NCBI GenBank assembly: GCA_038258215.1
Contig: JBBSQC010000006.1
Coordinates: forward strand, 1-64,000
Direction: 5' to 3'
DNA from: Fodinibacter sp038258215
GTDB lineage: Bacteria > Actinomycetota > Actinomycetes > Actinomycetales > Dermatophilaceae
DNA: 64,000 bases
A model generated the notes under the pieces. That model had not been told where the DNA came from. It did no database searches and saw nothing but the letters and a program-made list of their open reading frames with translations. Positions 17,011 through 26,085 of the stretch are shown here, in pieces (position 1 is the stretch's first letter; every line of letters starts with the position of its first letter). The position numbers and the translations under genes were made by a program.

Positions 17011-17703
17011 TCAGTCGGTGAGGTGCTCGCAGAGGAAGGCCTCGATGCGCGCCCACGCGTGGGCCGCGGACTCCGGCTCCGGGCCGACGTGCAGGGCGAT
17101 CCTCGCCACCGGGCCCAGCCCCCAGAGGACGTTGTCGGCGTCATTGAGGAAGGAGTGCCCGGCCGCGGGATACTCCTTGACGTCGTGCGGGACCTGTCGC
17201 GCACGCAGCGCCGACTCCAGCTTGACCGCAGCGCCCCTCAGCGAGCGGTCCCTGCCCCCGTAGCTCGCCACGACGGGGCACGCGCCGTCGAGCGCCGCGG
17301 GGTCCGGGGGCAGCTCGCCGTAGTTGACCACGGAAGCATCCCACCCGTCACGCCCGGCGAGGATGAGCGCGAAGGCCCCACCCAGGCAGAAGCCGATGAC
17401 GCCGACGGTGCCCGAGCACCGAGGGTCCGCCACCAGGTCCGACCGTGCGGCCTCGATGTCGTCGAACGCCGGGCCACTGCCCCGCTGCAACGCCAGGAAC
17501 GTCGACCGCAGGCACGAGACCCTCCGCCCGCGGGTGAACAGGTCCGGAGCCAGCACGACGTGCCCCATCGCGGCCACCCGGTCCGCATGCCGGCGCATGA
17601 CGTCGTCGAGTCCGAACGCCTCGTGCACCAGCACCATCCCCGGCCAGGGGCCCTCGCCCTCGGGAGCAGCACGGTATGCCGGGAGGTCGCGTACGGTCGT
17701 CAT
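17011..17703 (-). CDS. Dienelactone hydrolase family protein
   Basis: Alpha/beta-hydrolase of the dienelactone hydrolase family, 230 residues, the typical size. The nucleophile is the cysteine in GVIGFCLGGAFAL, as in true dienelactone hydrolases, with the Asp in SYGGRDRSL and the His in YPAAGHSFLND completing the triad. The conserved VLVHEAFGLDD is also present. Such enzymes open lactones in chlorocatechol pathways, but many genomic copies act on other esters; nothing nearby specifies the substrate. The ATG at 17703 begins MTTVRDLPAYR, which matches family N-termini. Confidence 0.9.
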   Translation of the reverse strand: MTTVRDLPAYRAAPEGEGPWPGMVLVHEAFGLDDVMRRHADRVAAMGHVVLAPDLFTRGRRVSCLRSTFLALQRGSGPAFDDIEAARSDLVADPRCSGTVGVIGFCLGGAFALILAGRDGWDASVVNYGELPPDPAALDGACPVVASYGGRDRSLRGAAVKLESALRARQVPHDVKEYPAAGHSFLNDADNVLWGLGPVARIALHVGPEPESAAHAWARIEAFLCEHLTD

Positions 17704-17753
17704 CCCGCCGTGCGGCGGGTGTCCCCTGTCGTCGGCGGACCCGGCGACCACCC

Positions 17754-18044
17754 TCAGTGGCTCTCGCGCTTGCGCCTTTTCGGCGCAGGCCTGGTCGGGT
17801 CGTCGTCCACGTGCGGTACCTCATCCGGGACCACGACCGGCTTCAGCCGCGACCACGCGAGGAAGGCGATGCCCACGACGAGGAGGGCCAGCCCGGCATA
17901 CAGGTTGGCGTTGATCCCTCCGGTCTTGGCCTCCTCCGCGTCGGCGAACAGGCCCATCAGGGTGAGGATGACGCCGTAGATCGTGAGGAGCAGCCCGATG
18001 ATGTTGCGGATGTCGAAGGCTCCCGCAGTCTTCTTCTCTGCCAT
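17754..18044 (-). CDS. Small two-helix membrane protein
   Basis: A 96-residue protein with two hydrophobic helices (IIGLLLTIYGVILTLMGLFA and LYAGLALLVVGIAFLAW) and a charged tail rich in Asp, Pro and Arg. It follows the sodium/solute symporter gene by 12 nt on the same strand, so it is co-transcribed and may be an accessory of that transporter. I do not recognise a named family with certainty; similar small proteins often follow such symporters in actinobacteria. Confidence 0.75.
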   Translation of the reverse strand: MAEKKTAGAFDIRNIIGLLLTIYGVILTLMGLFADAEEAKTGGINANLYAGLALLVVGIAFLAWSRLKPVVVPDEVPHVDDDPTRPAPKRRKRESH

Positions 18045-18056
18045 GACGACTCCTGC

Positions 18057-19850
18057 TCAGATGAGGATGTTGAGGACGATGACCATGCCGAGGGCCAGCC
18101 CAGCCAGGGGCACCGTGCGGCGGTACCAGGGGTAGGACGCCTCGTTGGGGTCCGTGCGCGTCTCGACGGGTGTCTCGGAGTAGACCAGGCCGACGAGCTC
18201 CTCCACTGGCTTCGGCTCGGTGCGGTAGGTGACCGCCACCGAGACCAGGATGTCGACGACGAACGCGGTCGACGCCGCGACGAATGCCGCACCCTGGCCC
18301 GCAAGGGGGATGACCCCGATGCTCGCCGATCCGAAGGCGTCCTCGCTCAGACCCGCGACCGCCACGGCCGAGAGCGTGCCCGAGACCAGGCCGCTCCATC
18401 CAGCCGCGGGTGTCATCCGCTTCCAGAACATGCCCAGGATGAAGGTGGCGAACAGCGGTGCGTTGAAGAAGCCGAACAGCGTCTGCAGGTAGTTCATGAT
18501 GTTCGAGAACGAGCTCGCGATGATCGCCGTGAAGATGGCGATGAACGTGGCCCCCACCGTGGCGAGCCGGCCGATCCGCAGGTAGTAGTCGTCGCTACGG
18601 TCCTTGCGGATGTAGCGCTCCCACAGGTCGTAGCTGAAGACCGTGTTGAAGGCGGAGATGTTGGCCGCCATCCCGGCCATGAACGCCGCGAGCAGACCGG
18701 TGAGGGCGAGCCCCAGGAGGCCGTTGGGCAGCACGTCGCGCATGAGGTAGAGCAGGGAGTCGTTGAAGGCGACCCCCTCCCCCGAAGCCCCTCCCGGTGG
18801 GCTGCCACCGTTCTTGAGGTCAATGATCTCGGGGACCAGCACGGCGGCGATCATGCCCGGGACGATGGTGATGAACGGGACGAACATCTTCGGGAAGGCA
18901 CCGATGATCGGGGTCTTGCGGGCCGAGGAGATCGAGTCCGAGGCCATCGCCCGCTGCACCTCGACGAAGTTCGTCGTCCAGTAGCCGAAGGAGAGCACGA
19001 AGCCGAGGCCGAAGACGATGCCCACGACCGACCAGAACGGGCTGTCGAAACCGGTGAGCGCCGTGCCGGGCCAGGAGTTCAGCTGCTGCTCGGCCGTGGG
19101 GACCATGGCCTCGGGCGGCGCCGCCGCAGCGGCCTCGGTGATCTTCTCCTTCAGCCCTCCGACCCCACCGACCCGGTTGAGGCCGACGATCACGAGCGGG
19201 AGCAGCGACGCGACGATGACGAAGAACTGGAGCACCTCGTTGTAGATCGCCGCCGACAGCCCACCGAGGGTGATGTAGGAGAGCACGATCACCGCGGCGA
19301 CGATCAGCGCGAGCCACAGCGGCCACCCGAGCAGCGCATGGACGATGGCGCCGAGCAGGTAGAGGTTGACGCCGGCGATGAGCAGCTGGGCGACGGCGAA
19401 GGAGATCGCGTTGACCAGGTGGGCCCGCTTGTCGAACCGGCGCAGCATGAACTCCGGGACCGAGCGCACCTTCGAGCCGTAGTAGAACGGCATCATCACG
19501 ACACCGAGGAAGAGCATCGCCGGGATCGCCCCGACCCAGAAGTAGTGCACGGTCGAGATGCCGAACTGCGCGCCGTTTGCGGACATGCCCATGATCTCGA
19601 CGGCACCGAGGTTGGCCGAGATGAAGGCGAGACCGGTCACCCACGCGGGGAGGGAGCGGCCCGAGAGGAAGAAGTCGAGGGAGTCCGACACCTGGCGTCT
19701 GGCCATCAGGCCGATGCCCATCACGAACGCGAAGTAGATGAGCAGGATGAGGTAGTCGACGGGGCTGGCGTCGATCAGCGTCTCCGCCCTCACCCCCGCC
19801 GGTATGCCGTGTGCCACCGACTCCGCGAGTCCCACCACTGTGACCACCAC
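18057..19850 (-). CDS. Sodium:solute symporter (SGLT-like)
   Basis: Sodium-coupled transporter of the SSS family, 597 residues with about 14 membrane helices. Family signatures include SANLGAVEIMGMSANGAQFG in the early helices, SFGYWTTNFVEVQRAMAS and GMAANISAFNTVFSYDLW. These resemble the galactose/glucose branch (vSGLT, human SGLT) more than the acetate or proline branches, so a sugar or polyol substrate is likely. The start is unsure: GTG at 19850 has GAGGAG only a few bases upstream. The small membrane protein gene follows directly. Confidence 0.88.
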   Translation of the reverse strand: MVVTVVGLAESVAHGIPAGVRAETLIDASPVDYLILLIYFAFVMGIGLMARRQVSDSLDFFLSGRSLPAWVTGLAFISANLGAVEIMGMSANGAQFGISTVHYFWVGAIPAMLFLGVVMMPFYYGSKVRSVPEFMLRRFDKRAHLVNAISFAVAQLLIAGVNLYLLGAIVHALLGWPLWLALIVAAVIVLSYITLGGLSAAIYNEVLQFFVIVASLLPLVIVGLNRVGGVGGLKEKITEAAAAAPPEAMVPTAEQQLNSWPGTALTGFDSPFWSVVGIVFGLGFVLSFGYWTTNFVEVQRAMASDSISSARKTPIIGAFPKMFVPFITIVPGMIAAVLVPEIIDLKNGGSPPGGASGEGVAFNDSLLYLMRDVLPNGLLGLALTGLLAAFMAGMAANISAFNTVFSYDLWERYIRKDRSDDYYLRIGRLATVGATFIAIFTAIIASSFSNIMNYLQTLFGFFNAPLFATFILGMFWKRMTPAAGWSGLVSGTLSAVAVAGLSEDAFGSASIGVIPLAGQGAAFVAASTAFVVDILVSVAVTYRTEPKPVEELVGLVYSETPVETRTDPNEASYPWYRRTVPLAGLALGMVIVLNILI

Positions 19851-19914
19851 TCCTCATCGAGGGGCAGGCACCGGCATGGTGCCCTGCGGGCACGTTAGCG
19901 GAAGGCGCCCCCAC

Positions 19915-21960
19915 TCACCCGCTGAGCTGTCCCACCACTTCTGGCGCGTCCCCCGGGCCGTCACCGGATCCGTCGCCGTCCGACAGCGCGCCCGCGAACT
20001 GGGCGGCATACAGGCGGGCGAAAGCACCACCGGCCTCGAGGAGCCCGGCGTGGGTGCCGCTCTCGACGATGCGTCCGTCCTCCATGACGAGGATGAGGTC
20101 CGCGTCGCGGATCGTGGAGAGCCGGTGGGCGATGACGAAGCTCGTGCGGTCCGAGCGCAGCGCGGACATGGCGTGCTGCACGAGGAGCTCGGTGCGGGTG
20201 TCGACCGAGGACGTCGCCTCGTCGAGGATGAGCAGCGAGGGGGCCGCGAGGAAGGCCCGCGCGATGGTGATGAGCTGGCGCTCCCCGGAGCTGATGTTGT
20301 CCGCCTCGGCGTTGAGGACGGTGTCGTAGCCGTCGGGCAGGGAGTGCACGAACCGGTCGACATAGGTCGCCTCGGCGGCCGCGAGGATCTCCTCCGCGGT
20401 CGCGCTGGGGCGGCCGTAGGCGATGTTGTCCCGGATGGTGCCGCCGAAGAGCCACGTGTCCTGGAGCACCATCCCGATCCGCGACCGGAGGTCGTGGCGG
20501 GTGAGGTCGGTGATGTCGACCCCGTCGAGGGTGATCCGGCCGGCGTCGAGCTCGTAGAAGCGGAGGATGAGGTTGACCAGCGTGGTCTTGCCGGCACCGG
20601 TCGGCCCGACGATGGCGACGGTCTGGCCCGGCTCGACGAGGAGGTCGAGGTCGGTGATGAGCGGGCTGTCCTCCCGGTAAGAGAAGGACACCCCCTCGAA
20701 GGCCACCCGGCCCCTGGGATCCTCGATCCGCACCGGCTGGTGGGTGTCGGGTTGCTGCTCCGGCTCGTCGAGCACCTCGAACACCCGCTCCGCGGAGGCG
20801 ACCCCGCTCTGCACGAGGTTGGCCATCGACGCAACCTGGGTGAGCGGCTGGGTGAACTGGCGGGAGTACTGGATGAAGGCCTGCACGTCGCCCAGGCTCA
20901 TCGAGCCCGTGGCCACCCGGACACCGCCGATGACGGCGATCACGACGTAGTTGAGGTTCCCGATGAACATCATCGTCGGCATGATGATGCCGCTGATGAA
21001 CTGGGCCCGGAAGCTGGCGTGCTGGAGCGCGTCGTTGCGCACGGCGAACTCGCGGTCCTTCTCCTGCTGGCGGCCGAAGACCTTCACGAGCTCGTGCCCG
21101 GTGAAGGTCTCCTCGACCACTCCGTTGACCTCGCCGGTGCTCTTCCACTGCTGGACGAAGTGCTTCTGGGACCGCTTCCCGATGGCCGCGGTGACGAGCA
21201 TCGTGACCGGGATCGTCACCAGGGCGATGATCGCCAGCATCGGCGAGATGTAGATCATCATCGAGACCATCGCGACGACGGTGAGCAGCGAGGTGAGCAG
21301 CTGGCTCAGGGTCTGCTGGAGGCTCTGCGCGACGTTGTCGATGTCGTTGGTGACGCGGCTGAGCAGCTCGCCGCGTGGCTGCCCGTCGAAGTAGGGAAGG
21401 GGAAGGCGGGTGAGCTTGTCCTCGACGTCGCGGCGGAGGCGGAAGATGGTCCGGTTGACGACGCCGGTGAGCACGCGGCCCTGCATGAGCTGGAGCACGG
21501 CCGCCACGACGTAGAGCGCCAGGACGAACACCAGGACCCGCCCCAGCGCGCCGAAGTCGATGCCCTGGCCGGGGACGACGTGGTCCATGGCCGAGAGCAT
21601 GTCGGCGATGCGGTCCTCACCCTGGGCGCGCAGCCCCTCGACCGCCTGCTCCTGGGTTGCACCGGCGGGGATCTGCTGCCCGAACACCCCGGCGAAGATC
21701 AGGTCGGTGGCCGAGCCGAGGATCTTGGGCCCGATGGCGTTGAGGAGCACGCTGCCGACACCGAGCACGAGGACGCCCCAGACGAGCATCCGCTCGGGGC
21801 GCAGGAGGCCGAGCACACGCTTGGCGGACGGCACGAAGTCCTGGGACTTCTCGGCCGGCATCCCGATCTGGGCGTGCGGCGGGCCGCCGCGGCGCACGGA
21901 CCCAGGGCCCCGCCGCTGCTCGGCGGCCTTCTCCTCCGCGGTCTTCAGCTGCTCGCTCAT
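19915..21960 (-). CDS. ABC exporter, subunit 2 (canonical ATPase site)
   Basis: Half-transporter with fused membrane and ATPase domains, 681 residues, second partner of a heterodimeric multidrug-type exporter. A cytoplasmic N-terminus of about 45 residues precedes six membrane helices. The nucleotide-binding domain has Walker A GPTGAGKTTL, a variant signature ISSGERQLITIARA, Walker B LLILDEATSSVD with the catalytic Glu, and switch His in IAHRLST. The altered signature (usually LSGGQ) is expected in the subunit that completes the degenerate site of its partner. The ATG at 21960 overlaps the stop of the first exporter gene as ATGA. The tail is rich in Gly, Asp and Ser. Confidence 0.93.
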   Translation of the reverse strand: MSEQLKTAEEKAAEQRRGPGSVRRGGPPHAQIGMPAEKSQDFVPSAKRVLGLLRPERMLVWGVLVLGVGSVLLNAIGPKILGSATDLIFAGVFGQQIPAGATQEQAVEGLRAQGEDRIADMLSAMDHVVPGQGIDFGALGRVLVFVLALYVVAAVLQLMQGRVLTGVVNRTIFRLRRDVEDKLTRLPLPYFDGQPRGELLSRVTNDIDNVAQSLQQTLSQLLTSLLTVVAMVSMMIYISPMLAIIALVTIPVTMLVTAAIGKRSQKHFVQQWKSTGEVNGVVEETFTGHELVKVFGRQQEKDREFAVRNDALQHASFRAQFISGIIMPTMMFIGNLNYVVIAVIGGVRVATGSMSLGDVQAFIQYSRQFTQPLTQVASMANLVQSGVASAERVFEVLDEPEQQPDTHQPVRIEDPRGRVAFEGVSFSYREDSPLITDLDLLVEPGQTVAIVGPTGAGKTTLVNLILRFYELDAGRITLDGVDITDLTRHDLRSRIGMVLQDTWLFGGTIRDNIAYGRPSATAEEILAAAEATYVDRFVHSLPDGYDTVLNAEADNISSGERQLITIARAFLAAPSLLILDEATSSVDTRTELLVQHAMSALRSDRTSFVIAHRLSTIRDADLILVMEDGRIVESGTHAGLLEAGGAFARLYAAQFAGALSDGDGSGDGPGDAPEVVGQLSG

Positions 21961-23690
21961 GCCGCCTCCTCCATGGCCTGCTGGCTCTGCACGATCTCGA
22001 GGTAGGTGGGGCAGGTCTCGAGGAGCTCCTCGTGGGTTCCGGTGCCGACGACGGCGCCGTCGTCGAGCACGACGATGCGGTCGGCCCCGACGATGCTGGA
22101 GATCCGCTGCGCGACCACGATGACCACGGCATCCCGGGTCACCGGTCGCAGCGCGGCCCTCAGCCGGGCGTCGGTGGCGACGTCGAGCGCCGAGAACGCG
22201 TCGTCGAAGAGGTAGACGTCGGCACCGCGCACCAGGGCCCGGGCGATCGCGAGACGCTGGCGCTGGCCACCCGAGACGTTGGTGCCCCCCTGGGCGATCG
22301 GCGCTTCGAGGCCACCGGGCATGGCGCGCACGAAGTCCTCGGCCTGGGCCACCCGCAGGGCGTCCCAGAGCTCCTCGTCGGTGGCCCGCTCGTCGCCGAA
22401 CCGCAGGTTGGACGCGACCGTGCCGGTGAAGAGGTACGGCTTCTGGGGGACGAGGCCGAACCGGGACCACAGGTCCTGGAGGGCGGCATCGCGGATGTCG
22501 ACCCCGCCGAGGAGCACCTGCCCCGAGGTGACGTCGTGCAGCCTGGGGATGAGGCCGACCAGCGTGGTCTTCCCGGCGCCGGTGGAGCCGACGACGGCCG
22601 TGGTGGTGCCGGGCTCGGCGAGCATCGACACCTCGCGCAGCACCGGCACCTCGGCACCGGGGTAGGCGAAGGTGACCCCGCGCAGCTCGACGGCCGTGCG
22701 ACCGGAGGGGATGGCCACGGGCTCGCTCGGCGGGTGCACCGAGGAGTCGGTGTCCAGGACCTCCTGGATGCGCCCCGCGGACACCGAGGCACGCGGGATC
22801 ATCATCGACATGAAGGTCGCCATCATCACGGACATGAGGATCTGGATGAGGTAGGCCATGAATGCCGTGAGCGCCCCGATCTGCGTCGTCCCGTTCTCCA
22901 CGCGCTGGGCACCGAACCAGAGCACCGCCACCGTCGAGGCATTGAAGATCACCATGACGATGGGGAAGGCCAGGGCCATCAGGCGACCCACCGCGAGAGC
23001 GGTGCCGGTGTAGGTCCGGTTGGCCTCTGCGAACCGCTCGCGCTCGACGTCCTCGCGGACGAAGGCGCGCACGACGCGGATGCCGGTGATCTGCTCGCGC
23101 AGGATCCGGTTGACCGAGTCGACGGCCTTCTGCATCGCCTGGAAGTGCGGGATCATCCGGGCGATCACCGCACCTACCGCGATGGCGAGCGCCGGCACGG
23201 CGATGGCCACCAGCCAGGAGAGCCCGATGTCCTCGCGCAGCGCCATGAAGATGCCGCCGACCATCATGATCGGGGCGGACACCATGATGGCGAGGAACAT
23301 GTAGACGACCTGCTGCACCTGGGTGACGTCGTTGGTGCTGCGCGAGATGAGGGTCGGGGCCCCGAACCTGGAGAGCTCCTGGGCCGAGAAGTCGCCCACC
23401 CGGCGGAAGACGCTGGCGCGCAGGTCGCGCCCCATCGACGACGCCGACAGGGCGCCGATCCGGGTGGCGGAGATCGTCGCGACGATCTGGACGAGGGACA
23501 CGGCGAGCATCGCGGCCCCGGCCCTCATGATGAACCCGGTGTCACCGACCGCGACGCCCTCGTCGATGATCCGCCCGTTGAGGCTCGGGAGGTAGAGCGA
23601 CGCCAGGGTGCCCACGAGCTGTAGCGCGAGGAGCACCGCGAGCAGCCCGGAATACGGTCGCAGGTGGGTTCGGACGAGGCGGTAGAGCAT
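21957..23690 (-). CDS. ABC exporter, subunit 1 (degenerate ATPase site)
   Basis: First half of the heterodimeric exporter, 577 residues: six membrane helices, then an ATPase domain. Walker A is GSTGAGKTTL and the signature NVSGGQRQRLAIARA is canonical. Walker B ends VYLFDDAFSALD, with Asp in place of the catalytic Glu, and the switch residue is Gln in VVAQRISS rather than His. This is the known asymmetry of heterodimeric exporters such as TM287/288 and BmrCD, where one site binds but hardly hydrolyses ATP. The ATG at 23690 overlaps the tetR stop as ATGA, so tetR and both subunits form one coupled operon controlled by the operator at 24300-24319. Confidence 0.94.
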   Translation of the reverse strand: MLYRLVRTHLRPYSGLLAVLLALQLVGTLASLYLPSLNGRIIDEGVAVGDTGFIMRAGAAMLAVSLVQIVATISATRIGALSASSMGRDLRASVFRRVGDFSAQELSRFGAPTLISRSTNDVTQVQQVVYMFLAIMVSAPIMMVGGIFMALREDIGLSWLVAIAVPALAIAVGAVIARMIPHFQAMQKAVDSVNRILREQITGIRVVRAFVREDVERERFAEANRTYTGTALAVGRLMALAFPIVMVIFNASTVAVLWFGAQRVENGTTQIGALTAFMAYLIQILMSVMMATFMSMMIPRASVSAGRIQEVLDTDSSVHPPSEPVAIPSGRTAVELRGVTFAYPGAEVPVLREVSMLAEPGTTTAVVGSTGAGKTTLVGLIPRLHDVTSGQVLLGGVDIRDAALQDLWSRFGLVPQKPYLFTGTVASNLRFGDERATDEELWDALRVAQAEDFVRAMPGGLEAPIAQGGTNVSGGQRQRLAIARALVRGADVYLFDDAFSALDVATDARLRAALRPVTRDAVVIVVAQRISSIVGADRIVVLDDGAVVGTGTHEELLETCPTYLEIVQSQQAMEEAA

Positions 23691-24286
23691 CAGCGGGCCT
23701 TTCTGGTGCCGTCGAGGACGACCGAGACGATCCGGTCGGGTGTCAGCGACCGGCCCGGGAAGAACGGGTGGACGCTGGAGAGCGTGAGGTGGGCGAGGAT
23801 CGCGACGACGTCGTCGACCGGCATCCGGAGGAGGTCGGCGTCCGCGCCGATGAGGTCTGCGAAGGCGGCAGCGACCTCGGGGTCCGAGCTGGGCCCGCGG
23901 TGCGGGCGCCCGGAGCGCGGACGCCCGCGGTGGCTGGGGATGATGCCCGCGGCGCGGAACGAGGACATCACGTCGATGAGCCGACCCACATGGGCCTGCA
24001 TCACCGAGACGGCCTCGACCAGCCGCGCGTCGAGGGGGCTGTCGGGGTCGATGGCGCGCAGCCGCTTGACGGCATCCGTGGTATCGAACACCGATGCAGC
24101 GCAGGCCTGCACGAGCTCGTCCTTGCTGCCGAAGGCTCGAAAGACCGTGCCTTCGGCGATACCGGCCGCCTCGGCCACCTGTCGGGTGGTGATGGATGCC
24201 CCGTGCTCGCGCAGGAGGGGGATCGTCACCTCGACGAGCGAGGCACGACGGTCGTCGGGGCTCAGGGCGGGGGCGCGAGGTGTCAC
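23690..24286 (-). CDS. TetR-family transcriptional repressor
   Basis: Autoregulatory repressor of the downstream exporter, 198 residues. The helix-turn-helix reads ITTRQVAEAAGIAEGTVFRA followed by FGSKDELVQA; the C-terminal ligand domain is variable as usual. The start was set at the GTG at 24286 because TATCAT lies 6 nt upstream and the earlier in-frame GTG at 24319 falls inside the operator. The gene heads an operon with two ABC exporter genes, joined by ATGA overlaps. Derepression by an exported drug or metabolite is the usual logic for this arrangement. Confidence 0.93.
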   Translation of the reverse strand: MTPRAPALSPDDRRASLVEVTIPLLREHGASITTRQVAEAAGIAEGTVFRAFGSKDELVQACAASVFDTTDAVKRLRAIDPDSPLDARLVEAVSVMQAHVGRLIDVMSSFRAAGIIPSHRGRPRSGRPHRGPSSDPEVAAAFADLIGADADLLRMPVDDVVAILAHLTLSSVHPFFPGRSLTPDRIVSVVLDGTRKAR

Positions 24287-24292
24287 CCAGCG

Positions 24293-24321
24293 ATGATAAG
24301 TGAGTGAGCACTCACTCACAA
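24293..24321 (-). promoter_or_regulatory. tetR promoter with embedded TetR operator
   Basis: On the minus strand, TTGTGA (24321-24316) and TATCAT (24298-24293) are spaced by 17 nt. The palindrome GTGAGTGAG-CA-CTCACTCAC at 24300-24319 fills the space between -35 and -10, the classical layout for autorepression. Confidence 0.85.
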
Positions 24322-24331
24322 GTTCTTTTTC

Positions 24332-25834
24332 TCAGCGGGTGAGGAGTCCGTCCTTGGCGGCATCGCGCACGAGCGCGACCACCTCGCGCTCGACGTCCTC
24401 GGAGGGGAGGTCGAGGATCCCCGCGATGGCCGCTGCGGCCGCCCCCGCCGTGAGCTCCCCGTCGCACACCGACACCAGGGCCGAGGTCACCGTGGACAGG
24501 GTGAGGTGGCGTCGCAGCCCACCACCCTGCCGGAGCACGATGACACTCGGGTCGCTGGCGCCCGGCAGGGCGTGGCGCTCCTCGTGGACGTCGGCCGCAC
24601 AGGTCCAGGCCTCCGCGAGCACGTCGGCGTCACTCGCGTCGGCCAACCAGGTGCGGGCGTCGACACCGGCCAGCACCGCGTGCCCCATGGGGGACTCCAC
24701 GGGCCACGGCACATCCATGAGGTCGACGAAGGGGGGCCGGTCGGTCCTGGGCCGCTGCAGGGTGATCACCCCGAACCCGATCGACGCGACGTCACGGGTC
24801 TCGAAGTCCTCGAGCCACGCGGCATACATCGTGTTGAAGTCCGCCGTGCCCGGGTGGTGCCCGCCGTCGCGGGCCCACGTCTCGGCATACTGCGCGGGGT
24901 CCTGCACCTCGCGCTGGACCACCCAGGCGTCGAGCCCGGTGCCGTCGAGCCACTCCGTGACACGCTCGGTCCAGGTCGCACCGACGCGGACCTCCCAGTT
25001 GCCGAGGAACTGGGCGAGCCCCCCCGGCTCCAGGTGCTCACCCACGGCGCGCACGAGGTCGTGGACGATCGCGTCGCCCGCCGCACCGCCGTCGCGGTAC
25101 TCGAAGCGCGGCACCGCGCCCGAGCGGGGGGTGATGACGAACGGAGGGTTGCTCACGACCAGGCCGAAGCGCTCCCCGGCGACCGGCTCGAGCATCGACC
25201 CGGCCCTGATCTCCCACTCCGCGTCGTCCAGTGCGGCGTTGAACCGGGCGTAGGCCAGGGCTCGCTCGGACAGGTCCGTGACGACCACCTCGTCCGCGTG
25301 GCCGTCCAGGTGCAGCGCCTGGACCCCGCAGCCGGTGCCGAGGTCCAGGGCCCGGTCGACGTGCGGCCTGGGGGTCCACGACGCCAGGGTGGTCGATGCC
25401 CCGCCGATGCCGAGCACGTGGTCCTCGCGCATCGGTTGGCCGGTGGCCAGCTCCCGGAGGTCGGAGGCCACCCACCAGTCGGCGCCGTCCGCGGCATACG
25501 GCCGGAGGTCGCAGAGCGCGACGACCCCGTCACCCTCGGGTGCGAGGAGCCCGAGCTCGACGGCCCCGGCGACCCCCAGGGTGGGCAGGGCTGTCGCGGC
25601 CTCGGACGCGTCGACCGGGTCGCCCAGGGTGAAGAGCCGCACGAGCACGGCGCAGGGCTCCGTCGACCGGCTCGTGACGCGCTGGGCGGGGAGCGGCTGC
25701 TCGCGGTCGAGGGCGGCGGCCGCCAAGGGGCCGAGCAGGGCGGTCACCCCTCCGACGGTGAACTTCGAGGAGACCAGGTCGCCGCGGAGCAGGGTGAGGA
25801 GGTCCGGGTCGGCGCGGGGCGGGTGGGTGCTCAT
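24332..25834 (-). CDS. SAM-dependent methyltransferase (release-factor methylase-like)
   Basis: Class I methyltransferase, 500 residues. An N-terminal winged-helix-like domain of about 150 residues precedes the SAM-binding core, which shows LDLGTGCGVQALHL (motif I), VVTDLSERALAYARFNAAL and the catalytic NPPF in LVVSNPPFVITPR. NPPF/NPPY motifs mark N-methylation of amides or amines, as in PrmC/HemK and rRNA methylases. A further C-terminal domain of about 190 residues has no motif I recognise. This three-part layout is common in actinobacteria; the substrate is not known. The ATG at 25834 follows TACGCT by 8 nt and lacks a Shine-Dalgarno. The open frame continues upstream through repeats, which I regard as non-coding. 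Confidence 0.85.
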   Translation of the reverse strand: MSTHPPRADPDLLTLLRGDLVSSKFTVGGVTALLGPLAAAALDREQPLPAQRVTSRSTEPCAVLVRLFTLGDPVDASEAATALPTLGVAGAVELGLLAPEGDGVVALCDLRPYAADGADWWVASDLRELATGQPMREDHVLGIGGASTTLASWTPRPHVDRALDLGTGCGVQALHLDGHADEVVVTDLSERALAYARFNAALDDAEWEIRAGSMLEPVAGERFGLVVSNPPFVITPRSGAVPRFEYRDGGAAGDAIVHDLVRAVGEHLEPGGLAQFLGNWEVRVGATWTERVTEWLDGTGLDAWVVQREVQDPAQYAETWARDGGHHPGTADFNTMYAAWLEDFETRDVASIGFGVITLQRPRTDRPPFVDLMDVPWPVESPMGHAVLAGVDARTWLADASDADVLAEAWTCAADVHEERHALPGASDPSVIVLRQGGGLRRHLTLSTVTSALVSVCDGELTAGAAAAAIAGILDLPSEDVEREVVALVRDAAKDGLLTR

Positions 25835-25898
25835 CGAGGTCGAGCGTATGCCGTGTCGCCCCAGTTCGCCCTCCACCCCCCGGTGTCCGCCGCGCCCC
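25835..25898. other. Leader region of the methyltransferase gene
   Basis: About 64 bp of GC-rich sequence separate the methyltransferase start from the repeat cluster. It contains a GTATGCC motif at 25846-25852 overlapping the possible -10 TACGCT. Confidence 0.4.
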
Positions 25899-25899
25899 T

Positions 25900-26085
25900 C
25901 CCCGGTTTCGCCGCGTCCATCCCCGGTTTCGACACCATGGTGCTCAAACCCTGGCACGGCTGCCAAACCTCGACGCCATTCCCCGGTTTCGACACCATGG
26001 TGCCCAAACCCTGGCTGGGCGGCCAAACCTCGACGCCATTCCCCGGTTTCGACACCATCGTGCCCAAACCCTGGCTGGGCGGCCA
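25900..26085. repeat. 60-bp palindromic tandem repeats, cluster A
   Basis: Three units of exactly 60 bp start at 25921, 25981 and 26041, after a partial unit at 25900-25920. Each unit holds a 26-bp palindrome with outer arms GGTTT/AAACC and inner core CACCATGGTG, then a spacer such as CTGGCTGGGCGGCCAAACCT. Units 1 and 2 differ at about six positions; unit 3 has CATCG instead of CATGG in the core and diverges at its end, where the stop codon of the DUF559-type gene lies. Cluster B on the other side of that gene uses the same unit and period. Confidence 0.9.

Noticed and set aside
25900..26085. CRISPR array
   Set aside because: Units are palindromic and the whole 60-bp unit is repeated with few changes; there are no unique spacers and no cas genes.
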